Assembly (NCBI GenBank): GCA_034698045.1
Contig: JAQGAU010001280.1
Coordinates: 1-20,127 of the forward strand
Source: Paramacrobiotus richtersi
Lineage: Eukaryota > Tardigrada > Eutardigrada > Parachela > Macrobiotidae
Length of the DNA stretch: 20,127 bases
Direction: 5' to 3'
In this document: positions 1 through 8,936 of the stretch, piece by piece
How positions within the stretch are numbered: position 1 is the first letter of the stretch
How the letters are laid out: each line of letters starts with the position of its first letter
The notes under the pieces: model-generated
What the model saw: the letters and a program-made list of their open reading frames with translations, nothing else
Database searches by the model: none
Told to the model about the DNA's origin: nothing
Position numbers and translations under genes: made by a program

Positions 1-260
1 GAATGAGGGATTTAGTTTTCATCATGTTGCCGGTTGAGTTGTTACCAATAATTAGAACCTTTCTTCTAGTACAGATAATTAGTCAGCTACCAATTTTTGC
101 GATCAGAACCAATTCTACTGCAACAGTATAATGTACTGCACCATCAATAAAAGCAACTGCCAATATGATACCATCACTAGTTATTATCTGCCGACAGATT
201 TCTTTTAAACAGGGGCCGGTTCGTTTGGTATGTATTGTTTAAAAATTGCGTGACTTGCAG
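1..260 (+). other. 3' part of an intron of the first F-box gene
   Basis: This stretch is homologous to the last part of the first intron of the second F-box copy (about 4034-4278). Both share a TCATCATG..TCCGGTT-like block, an AATTCTACTGCAACA block and the acceptor TTGCGT(T)GACTTGCAG, followed by GTTGTT. The acceptor AG is at 259-260. The window therefore opens inside an intron, and the exon for the N-terminal domain of this gene lies to the left, outside the window. A reading frame crosses this part but has no support as coding sequence. Confidence 0.7.
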
Positions 261-1371
261 GTTGTTCTGTCAAGGGGCACTATGCAGAGCGTTAAAAATC
301 AGCGCGAAGCAGAAGCGGAGCATTTTGCCAAAGAAGGTCTGCCTTTTCCCGCCAGTGTGCGCCTTCGCGGTCCCATTGATAACCATGCCGCAGATGAAGC
401 AAAAGAAACGCCAAACGGTCTTCCGTTGCCACTTGAACTAATCTTGACAATGTTTGAAGTGCTGGATAGCGCGGAACGGGCCCGACTTGGCCGCACCTGT
501 AGACTGTGGCAGTCCCTTGTCACCGGGGAACACTGTTTTCAGGATATTATCGTGACGTTACCGAAGAAAAAATTCACCTACCGTCCGCAGAAGAATCACT
601 GTGACATTGCTGGTGTCTCCGTTTGGAAGTGCTTAACAAAGAGCACGAAATGGATCATATTAATATATGCGGAAGGAATACCAGACATTCTGCATCTGCT
701 GAAGCTAGCGGCTATCCAGACAAAAAACGTCGGTAAACTGAAGCTCCTGCTCTGGCGGTGTTCATGGTGCCGGCACTGGTTTGTGAAAGACATAGTGGGT
801 TCGTTGGTCCAGGCATGCCGCGATTCACCATTCGACAGAATAGTGTGGGCGAACAGCCAGCTGCAGTGCGATTTGTTTGGAATGATTATACCTCTGCATG
901 GGTCAGTACCTGTCACGGCGCCTACTGCGGAGACAGGTCTATGGAACCTGGTTGAGGCACGGATGCAGGTGACTCAGGATGAGATAGAGAAAGTCTCACA
1001 GTGGATTGCCGACACTGTGGCCGACAGGTTTTTACCATGCGGGCCTATTATCACGGTAAGGTCCAGTTTAAATTTCACAAAGACTGGTTAATATTTGGGC
1101 TGTCTTCAAAAACTGTGGCCAGAAACGTGGTGCTGGTTCTGCCAAATGGTAACCAATGGCTGGTTTACAGGCGCTAGAAGTATTTCAGTTTCCGGATCCG
1201 CGTCACTTGGATTATTATCGCGCTGACAACTGGACTGCCAAAAATCTGCTTATTCTGGATGTTAAGAAGCTTTCCACGTTGACTCTCAGCGTATTACGCC
1301 ACCAAATGACGAAATTCCCTATTGGAGATCTTCGGCCGACTGATGGAGGAGCGGACGCAAATGGACACTAA
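261..1371 (+). CDS. F-box protein of an apparent tardigrade family, 3' two exons (copy 1, intact)
   Basis: Exons 261-1055 and 1171-1371, intron 1056-1170 (ACG|GTAAGG ... TTTACAG), all phase 0. The F-box is the LPLELI..MFEVLDSAERAR segment through GRTCRLWQSL, near nt 421-520. F-box proteins dock substrates onto SCF ubiquitin ligases through Skp1; that role is inferred from the family. After it come a Leu-rich segment, a region with SPFDRIVWANSQ, and in the last exon FPDPRHLDYYR..NWTAKNL followed by LDVKKLSTLTLSVLR, which is like one LRR-type strand. The protein ends at TAA 1369-1371. The exon for an N-terminal domain, seen intact in copy 2 at 3108-3734, must lie left of the window, so the gene is 5'-partial. 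No frame lesion is seen. If the upstream exon were missing, the first inner Met is at 282. F-box assignment is fairly sure; substrate is unknown. Confidence 0.75.
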
Positions 1372-2170
1372 ATGTGTTTGACTGACCCTTTACAATTTTG
1401 TTCTGTTTTTGTAGCAGACAAGCATTTCACCGAATATCTTAACATTCACAGTTCACCTACTCTAATTCATTTAACCTAGGACGACAGTGTTTGATCAGTC
1501 CATGTTTGACTTTTTTTATGATGTCTAATTGGCAGCGCGAAATTAATTAATTAATTTTATAGCTCCCATTGTTCGCAGCAGTGAACAGGACCCATTTGAG
1601 TGCGGTGGATTTCTCTGTTTTATTTTTGATTTCTCTGTTTCATTTTTTGATGATGCAGTGCAGTATAAACTGGCTGTTTGTGAGATTGTACAGCCGTAAT
1701 GTTGTCTCCATGTGTCCATAAAATGGCATCTTGGGGACTGCCAGTGGTATCTCCGTATTGGCGTATGCAGTTGCATCGGTTACTTACATGCGCTACTTCA
1801 AATTGTAATGTAAGTGCTACTATTTATGCCTTCTCAGTTTTTTTTCTAACACTCAATGTTTTCACTGTGCTCGATTACTCTCGCGTTCATGCACGTTTTC
1901 AGGATCAAAATCGCTGCAGTTATTCAGTTTTGCATAAAATGGATAACAGTGTAGCTGAGCGTATGAGATGTGCTCCGATATGTAATCCATGCACTGCTCT
2001 GAGGTCTTTAAGGAACGGAAATAGTGATAATGGCCGGATCTCCAACACTGAACCAAAAGAAAAGAGGAGAAAGCACGTAAATATACATCTACAAGATACA
2101 CTGATGCCACGTATTGTACAGTCATAACCGGTCGAGATTCTGATAAGTACATAGCGAACATTCATTATAA
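1372..2170. other. Intergenic stretch without a supported gene
   Basis: The first ~70 bp still align with the sequence after the stop of copy 2 (TTTTGTTCTG block at about 1391 and 5361), so the duplication runs past the stop codon. An AATT tandem lies near 1541-1557 and is followed by the dispersed repeat at 1561. A 142-codon open frame (1699-2127) has no domain and poor composition. Its second half, from Met 1939, ends in a basic KEKRRKH before a possible donor CAC|GTAAAT at 2077, so it could be an old first exon of the relic at 2171, but the phases do not join cleanly. Confidence 0.4.
1561..1613 (+). repeat. Dispersed ~52-bp repeat, copy 1
   Basis: The segment from CCCATTGTTCGCAGCAGTGA to GCGGTGGATTT (1565-1612) matches the reverse complement of 16670-16623 at 43 of 48 positions by eye. 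Similarity may extend into the T-rich sequence to the right. No terminal inverted repeats or target-site duplication could be fixed, so the class of element is not known. A short non-autonomous transposon remnant is the simplest guess. Confidence 0.6.
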
Positions 2171-2658
2171 CGAAAGCCTCGATCCGGTGGTTATAAGCTC
2201 CTAGCTACAAAAATTACCGGCCATCTTTACCTTCCTACCTGCAGCGCTTTAAGAACTGAAGTGATATTCGAACTTTTTCCAAATGGATTCGTTTATAGTG
2301 CAGCTGCAGATTTATTATCATGGTTTTCATATTGGCGAACATCAAAATACGTGTATCAAAGCTACTGCATTCTTGCTCTGGATCGCATAGGAACAAGCTT
2401 TGGTGGTTTTGCATTGCGCTGACCGCTTTATGGTATTACCATTAATGCGTAACAAAGAAAAATCCTATTCTATTGCAGTGCGACTCGTTGCGCCGCTTAG
2501 ACATTCGACTGTTTGATACTTGCTTCATCCTGAAACAACGCAAGCGATTTCCTCCAAACACCTATGAGTATACGCACCATAAGAATCACTTCGCGCAGTT
2601 ACATGAATGGAAACCTTACCTGGAAATAATAGAGAGTCTCCTTTTTTATTTTATGTGA
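2171..2658 (+). pseudogene. Possible decayed F-box/LRR-like gene fragment
   Basis: Three coding-like pieces lie in order. First, 2171-2422 is open without an ATG and reads TEVIFELFPNGFVYSAAADL and then SYCILALDRI, with a possible acceptor CCTGCAG at 2242. Second, the frame switches near 2390 to EQALVVLHCADRFM, ending at donor ATG|GTATTA about 2433. Third, after a ~46-bp intron with acceptor ATTGCAG, 2480-2658 continues in matching phase 0 as CDSLRRLDIRLFDTC and runs to a stop. The joined piece VVLHC..DSLRRLDIRLFD reads like a leucine-rich repeat. The frame change and the lack of a start suggest a relic. Similarity to the neighbouring F-box genes is general and not traceable as a direct copy. 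It may also be chance. Confidence 0.3.
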
Positions 2659-3107
2659 ATCCTGCGACCTATGTTGTTTTGTTGCTCATCGTTGATAAAC
2701 TGATAAGCGTCATTTTGTTGTACAAAAGTTTATAAGTTGCAAAAAAATAGATAGACCAGTTTCGATCGAGCAGTTATGTACAAGCGCCATTCAAGGATTT
2801 GCGGTGATTGGCCGGTGTCACGAACTCAAATCCGGGTGGCACCGAACTGCTCTTTTCAGACATACGGATTTCAGCTAGGCAGCAAGTCCACACTGTTGCT
2901 TTCCAGCCCGGTTATATGCACTGAGCAGGCTAAGATGGCTAGTTGCTAATCTGAAGTACGCAGTTCCGGTTTATTTTTTTGCACAAACTGTTACTCGAGA
3001 CTTAATGGTCGTTATTCGAGAGAAAATATTTGACATTCTGCACTAGTGCGCTCTGAATGTGTGTCCACGGCATTTGAGACCTTGGTGTTCGAAGGATGAT
3101 TTAGAAA
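2659..3107. other. Upstream region of F-box copy 2
   Basis: No coding signal was found on either strand. It lies directly before the start codon at 3108 and so would hold the promoter of that gene, but I see no clear TATA box or other core element. The sequence just before the ATG is A-rich (GATTTAGAAA). Confidence 0.4.
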
Positions 3108-5394
3108 ATGTTTTTATTCGACAAACCCGTCAATTACTGGACTTCGGTAGCTGTGCTGGGAAACGACGGACGACTGCAACATGGCACGATCATCAATCTT
3201 ACCGGCCAGGGCGTAATTATCGATTTCCAGTGCCCGGGCAGACGCGCTGAATATGTTGATAATGGAAAGGCATACAGTTGTGCTGGAACTACAGTACTGA
3301 GCAAGTACAACGTGCCAGCTGATGCGTTTACTGAAGGCGGCAACGTGCAGGTTCTGCTGCGAGACGATGCCAGTGGTCCTTGGGTACGGCATTCGGGAAA
3401 GCTGCTGGATATGGATAAGAATAAATTGTATGCTGTTGTGCAAGTCTCGATCGGCGCCCGTGTCGTTAAGGAACTCGTCAAAGCCATGCAGGTTTTTCTT
3501 GAACCTTCGTCACCGTTAGAGAAGCGGGAATTTGCTGCAGAGGAATTTGTCATAAGAACCATGTCGTTTACCACCGACATCGACCTAACCGGGCTCTTGG
3601 CTGTTCCCAACTGGTGGCAGGAATTCTGTGAAGCCGTTAAAGATTGCTTCATTGCTGTCTGCCTTACTGGCAAAACGTTGACGTTTCTTCAGCGCCGTGA
3701 CACAGAGCCGATGGGCACTGTTACTAACCTCCTGGTAAGGGTTCGAATTGACCGTGGAAGTTGTCTAAATCCCGATAATGGTGTCTTACGTAACCGCGAT
3801 AGTTGGATATCGTAACAAGCGGGAACAGTCGTAATACGTAACGCGAATGAGACCACGGTAACATGATGGGTAGAGAATGCTCCGGCACATGTTAAAGCAG
3901 GAACGATAAGTACAACATCCGCAGGATGAGGGAAGACTTGTTTCATTAGCACGATAAGACCTACCCAGATTATTAGGACCGGGTATCACCAAGACTAAAT
4001 TCTAGATGCACATTAACATCGTCAGATGTAAAGGTATTTGTCATCATGATTCCGGTTCAGTTGTTACTAATACTTAGGATTTTGCTTCTATTAATTGAAA
4101 TTTTACTCGTTTTTTATAATTAGAATCAATTCTACTGCAACAATATGGTGCTCCATCGATAACAAAAACCGCCGTTATGATTTCTTTATTACCTACCCAT
4201 AAATTTCTGTTAAACAGGGTTTTTTTACGATATGTACTATAAGTATGTACTCGTTTGCAAAATTGCGTTGACTTGCAGGTTGTTTTGTCCACTTATACTA
4301 CGCAGATTGTTAACAAGCAAAGCTAAAGCAGACCATTTTGCCAGAGAAGGTCTGTCTTTTCCAACCTGCGGGCGTCTTAGCGGTATGGCTGATAATCATG
4401 CCAAAGAGAAAGCAAATGAAACGCCGAACGGCATCCGTTGCCACTGGAACTAATCGTGATAGCGTTTGAAGCGCTGGATAGCGCGGAACGGGTCCGATGC
4501 GGTCGTACGTGTAGACTGTGGCAGACTCTTTTCACCAAAGTATGCTGTTTTCGAGATATCGTGGTGACGTTACCGAAGAAAATATCCAGCGACCGTCCAC
4601 ACAAAAACCACTGTGACACGGTTGCTGTCTCCGTTTGGAAGTGCTTAACAAAGGGCACAAAATGGATCGTACTGCTACATGCGGAAGACTTAGACGACAT
4701 TTTGTATCTTCTGAAGCTACTGGCAATCCAGACAGGAAACATCAAGAAACTAAAGCTTGTGCTGTGGCGGACCGGGATGTGAATTGCCTGGTAAGCTCTT
4801 TGGTACGGGCATGCCGCGGTTCATCATTCGACAGAATAGTGTGGGCGAACGGCCAGTTGATCTGCGAGCTCTTTGGAATGAGGATACACGCACATGGGTC
4901 AGTAACTATCACGGCGCCTAGCTCAGAGGCAGACCTGTGGGACCTGGTCGAAGCACGGATGCAGGTGACACAGGATGATAAAGAGAAAGTTTCACAGGGG
5001 ATTGTGCCAAAGGGTTATTCGTATGCCAACCTATTATTATCCGGGTAAAGTCCATTATTTTTAGCAAAACGCCAGTTGGTAGACTTCAAAAACTCCAGCC
5101 GAAATCGTAGGGCTGAATAATACGACATCTTGTTTACAGGTACTGGATGTGTGCCAGTCTCCAGATCCGCGGCTTGTGGCTTATTATCGAGATCACAACT
5201 GGACTGCCGAAAATCTACTTGCTCTGGATGTGAAGAAGCTCTCCACATTGACAATCAGCGTGTTACGCCACCAAATGGAGCAATTCCGTATTGGGAATCT
5301 TCGAGCGACGATAAAAGGACCGGACAGCTATGGTCACTGGATGACTGTGCTTTCCATCATTTTGTTCTGCTTCTGCACAAGCAATTCATCGTAA
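3108..5394 (+). pseudogene. F-box gene copy 2, N-terminal exon intact, F-box exon frameshifted
   Basis: Exon A (3108-3734, 209 codons) is open from MFLFDKPVNYWTSVAVLGN to the donor CTG|GTAAGG at 3735. It has GRLQHGTIINLTGQGVIIDF and an acidic/hydrophobic tail ending in TLTFLQRRDTEPMGTV, resembling the N-terminal domain of the family. Intron 3735-4278. Exon B (4279-5044) is homologous to 261-1055 but is broken. A net 5-nt loss before 4334 leaves a stop at 4324 in the spliced frame. One base is missing near 4432, just before the F-box. About 16 nt are missing near 4771, giving TGA at 4780. About 7 nt are missing before the donor CGG|GTAAAG. Exon C (5140-5394) is open and has the family's SPDPRLVAYYR..NWTAENL and LSTLTISVLR. 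Exon A alone could still give a truncated product. Confidence 0.7.
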
Positions 5395-5965
5395 TCCACG
5401 CATCCCTCTTAAGTCTTACAATAATTTTTTATTGCAGTATTTCAGTACACAGTTTGACTGGTTTGAATGATGGTTAATTAACCAACAGCATGAAATATGA
5501 ATTACTGATTGCAGTAAAACATGTTAAACCGACACGTGCGCCGATTTCCCACATACGAGCTGCGAATTGGTCTGAAAGTTGTACGCGACCCTTGGTAAAT
5601 ATACTCTTATAAGGCAAGATAATATGTCGATTGTTTTATGACCTCGGGACCTTTATTGCCGTCGTTTCGTGACCGCATGCCAAGTTTCTACGCTATACAA
5701 TACGTTGACTTTGGTTTCGAATTTTCGGGAAAATGTTTGGTGAAGCTGTTTGTTTGTTTGGTCAGGCTGAGCAGCCATATTTATTTTACATTCGTCGAGC
5801 TGTGGAATCTTTTGAACCTGTCCAAACACTCTTACTCGAGAGACGTTTTGGCATTGAAAGCACAAACAGGAACCCTCCCAGTTGAAAAATGCTTATTCGC
5901 CCGCTTATTGGTCTTGTGATATGTGCAGAATTTCGCCCGTAAAAGGGTGGTTTCAATATTCTGTA
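5395..5965. other. Intergenic, no supported gene
   Basis: Similarity to the 3' flank of copy 1 fades within about 50 bp of the stop. A 93-codon open frame at 5638-5919 has no recognisable domain, signal peptide or splice context and looks like chance. Confidence 0.4.
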
Positions 5966-6405
5966 ATGACTCAAAATAATGATGATGATGCAGAAAATAC
6001 CGATTTTCGAAGTGTATCGGCGTTTGCCTTGCTAACCAACTTACCAGAACTGATAACCGTCCCCATTACTAGCGGCTTCGACTCGATAATGGTAAGCCGT
6101 ACTCTCTGCTGGCTGGAATACGGATAGTATTATAGACTCTTTTGGACTGGAAAGAATGCGCAGCAAATGCGAGAACACCAAATGATATATTTATAAAGAA
6201 CTTCAAAGGAGAAAACCTGTCTGATCTTCTGCTCGCCCCGCTTCGGTAACGAGCCTATCTGTTAACATGGATTTGTTCGGTTGCCCAAAGAGGTCATGCC
6301 AGCGAGACCCACAGGATATACCGACCTTAATGAACTCTTTAACATCGTCCAGTCTCCTTTTTCATACTACAGACGGTTGTGAAATTGGTGAACTTTAGAG
6401 TTTAG
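5966..6405 (+). CDS. Putative small two-exon protein, unknown function
   Basis: Exon 1 (5966-6091, 42 codons) starts MTQNNDDDAENTDF and runs through FALLTNLPELITVPI to a consensus donor ATG|GTAAGC. A strong pyrimidine-rich acceptor (CCTTTTTCATACTACAG, AG at 6371-6372) follows. Exon 2 (6373-6405) gives TVVKLVNFRV and a stop in the same phase, 52 residues in total. There is no signal peptide. The acidic start and hydrophobic middle do not match a family I know. Other exons could lie in the 281-bp intron. The case rests on the splice sites alone, so it is weak. Confidence 0.3.
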
Positions 6406-6693
6406 AGCACCCGCTAACTGCTAGTTGCCCGATGTAAGACCCCACAAAATGACAGATACAGTACGAAGTGTGCGAAAAGCTATATACATTCACTCATTTG
6501 TACAAGATGAAAAGCGACATAACTGAGCGTTCGAAATTGTCCATCTAGAACCAATAATGTCCACATTTATTGAGATGGGTCTGTTTCAGTTATTTTAAGC
6601 AAACTGAGCGATTCATTGCCACTGACCAGTTTCTTGTTGTACAGCGATATCCGTCGTATCTCTACAGACCCCATGAGTGCACCACTCAAACTG
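6406..6693. other. Convergent intergenic gap
   Basis: This stretch lies between the end of the putative + strand gene and the 3' end of the - strand receptor-like gene. Open frames here (for example 6613-6864 on the - strand) overlap the 3' untranslated part of the latter in another frame. Nothing else is supported. Confidence 0.4.
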
Positions 6694-6699
6694 TTTATT
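6694..6699 (-). terminator. Poly(A) signal AATAAA for the glutamate-receptor-like gene
   Basis: On the - strand this reads AATAAA, about 135 bp after the TAA at 6836-6834. It supports that stop as the true gene end, with no further membrane-helix exon beyond it. Confidence 0.45.
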
Positions 6700-6833
6700 G
6701 GCAACATAATCAATAGAATTTTGCCTTACTTTAAGCAGATTCATCCAGAAATATGGGACACAATATATGTGAAAACAGGTGAAATATGTTGATCTAGAAA
6801 AACGGCTTTGTTTCAGTGCCGTGGAGATAAACC

Positions 6834-8936
6834 TTAACCATTCACAGCGGGGCACGAAAACCACTTGTTAAACAGGTAGTCAATCACTCCCTGATCCGAT
6901 AGACTAAGGATCAGCTTGTTTAGCTTGCTTCGTAGCGCGGTCCCTGAAATCAAGCCATTGTCATCTTCCGTTATTTTGAAAACGGCTCAACGCCCTTACC
7001 CGCTTGCACTCCAAAACTTTTAAGGATTCTTCGCCACACTCTGCCATCCAAAGCCAGAGCGCCGTTGGAAGCGCATATTGCTGGAGCACTGACCTGAGAC
7101 GGCAAAAACGCAGCCCAGTTACCGCTTTGAACTAAGCTTATGGTTCCAGCAGTTGAGGTTGGCAGGGATGCCGGTGCATATTGGAGAATCTTTTGAAAAA
7201 TTGCCTGTGCGTCGGGGTTTGTGGAGTCCTGCAAAGAGGATACCTGGAGAACACAGTTGAAGAAGGCGTTCACAACGTTTATTCGATTTTCTCGTTTAGC
7301 GGCGTAAAATTGCTACGATTCTAGAAGTGTCATGCGGGAGAACCGGTACGAAATTTCAATAAAACTGGAAGCCGAAATTAAAAATACACCGCGTATATAA
7401 GGCTGGCGATTGCTCAATAAGGAAAAGGTGGCAGACACGGTAAGTCATTGTTATCGGAGATGGACACGCAAAACACCAAGAATCACAGTTTTACTTAATG
7501 TTTAAGGTCAGAAATTTCGAAATAATGGTGAGAGACGCACTGGCACCAACAACCCAGTCCTCATTAGTATGCAGTAGAGCAGCCATTTTCTAATTTTCTA
7601 CACCTTGTACGACGTTTTGACTCTCACGATGTATGTGTTTGGATGCTTTTTTCTACTAAAAGACGCCATGGAATCTGACTTTCTGAACCTTACCCGTAGG
7701 AAATCATAGTTGGTGGAGTTTGCTTCCACTGCGTAGTACGTGTCACTGTTGATTCCAAATTTAGTGTTGTAGACCAACTGCAGTTTGGATTCAAACACTG
7801 ATGTGGTCATATCGAGGATATCTTGGCGTGATGCACTGTTGACCACCAGGGCAATTATGTCCGCTGACTGAAAAGTAAAACTCTATAAAATCAAACATGT
7901 ATAGCAAGAGATTTGCATTCAGCAGCGAAGTGCCAAGTTCTCTGGTTTCACTGGAAACCCAGGCTGACACCGTTCTCTAGCTGATACACAGCAAAGGAGA
8001 GTGTGGTTCTAGCCAAGATTTCTCGATTTTTTCTTGGTAAGGAGCAATTAATTCAGACGAATAAGGACGCCTTCGACATCCCCGAGGACGGCGCTGTCCC
8101 GAATTTGCCAAGTAAAAGACATTTTTCTGAACTACCACGGGTCAGCAGACAGCACTGATCGCAGACCAGCAGCGTGATCGAGCCCTACAAACTGAGAGTC
8201 TTCGTGCCATCTAGAATCCTAGATGACATTAGAAATGATTACTGTTTTCTTTGACCGCACGGATACGGGAGATGGCAAGCAAAACACCAACTTTAACGTT
8301 ATCGGCTCTTGTCTATTATTTACTACCCCGTGGCTAGTTCGAAAAAAGCGGCTTTACGTTCCGCGAGTTTGGGAAACATACTGATGCCATGTGCATTGTT
8401 CACTGTAGCCGTCCTATGAAACTTACACCACTGTGAGCTATCTCGGCGATGGCTCCATTACTGCATCCATTCGAGACGGAACCAGGTTTGTCAGTAAATG
8501 AAGTGAATTTGTAGGTGAATCCGCCAACCGTCCCCATAGCATTCAGCATGTCCACGATAAATCCGACCCAGTTTCCATAGGCATCTTGTTGCAGCTCACC
8601 CGGTAGCTGAAAATACATCAGAATACATTTCAAGTTCTGAGCTGATTGATCAGGTTCTGAAGTTTTCCTATACTCCGAAGGCAGAAAAGGGTGCAATTGA
8701 TTAAAAGCACACAGAAACTCAGCGAATTCTGGATCTGTTGAGATGGGAACACCACTTACGGGAATGCCTATGACCCGGAATTCCGGAACGGCACATTGGG
8801 AGATTAGCTGAGTTGGGTTTGGAACTACAGTTGGTGAGGTCGTGATAGTCGCTGCCGTGGTCGTTTGGGCCGGTGTATAGGATTGTGACTGGCTGACCAG
8901 AAACACGGAGGACAGAAGAACCACATGGCGAATCAT
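6834..8936 (-). CDS. Secreted, pore-less ionotropic glutamate receptor-like ligand-binding protein
   Basis: Five exons: 8936-8760, 8606-8427, 7867-7694, 7243-7000 and 6943-6834. All phases agree, giving 294 residues. Start: MIRHVVLLSSVFLVSQSQSY is a signal peptide, then a Thr-rich stretch (24-42). Lobe S1: FRVIGIP (53-59), GNWVGFIVDMLNAM (70-83), a conserved-looking G.C.NGAIAEIAHSG (106-119), then ADIIALVVNSASRQDILDMT, with the family's ligand-carboxylate Arg at 133. Lobe S2 follows at once: TKFGINSDTYY, AIFQKILQYAP, SLVQSGNWAAFL, the Cys of AIC, RILKSFGVQAGTALRSKLNK and ILSLSDQGVIDYLFNKWF. Receptors of this family carry M1-pore-M3 between S1 and S2 and M4 after S2; here both are absent and a stop follows the S2 end. 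Intron 1 (153 bp) stays open in frame. An earlier ATG at 8990 gives a worse signal peptide. Likely an extracellular binding protein; ligand unknown. Confidence 0.8.
7948..8122 (-). other. Exon-like relic inside intron 2 of the receptor-like gene
   Basis: Within the 559-bp intron, two frames in succession resemble the end of an S1 lobe. The first is DSAVLGDVEGVLIRLN followed by a stop (8122-8051). After a frame change comes NREILARTTLSFAVYQLENG and GVSLGF, up to a stop at 7950-7948. This echoes ADIIALVVN.SASRQDILDMTTSVF in the used exon 7867-7694. An acceptor-like TTCAG lies just before (8127). It may be a decayed alternative exon or part of a lost receptor copy. The match is by eye and short. 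Confidence 0.35.

Noticed and set aside
1699-2127. 142-codon + strand open frame
   Set aside because: Low-complexity and Cys/Arg/Ser-rich translation, no domain. Only its basic end near a weak donor is of any note.
3134-3673. 179-codon - strand open frame
   Set aside because: Shadow of the intact N-terminal F-box-gene exon on the other strand.
7598-7693. Extension of the third receptor-like exon past CGG|GTAAGG
   Set aside because: The donor is near perfect, and the extension (RKSDSMASFSRKKHP) breaks the S2 match that splicing gives.
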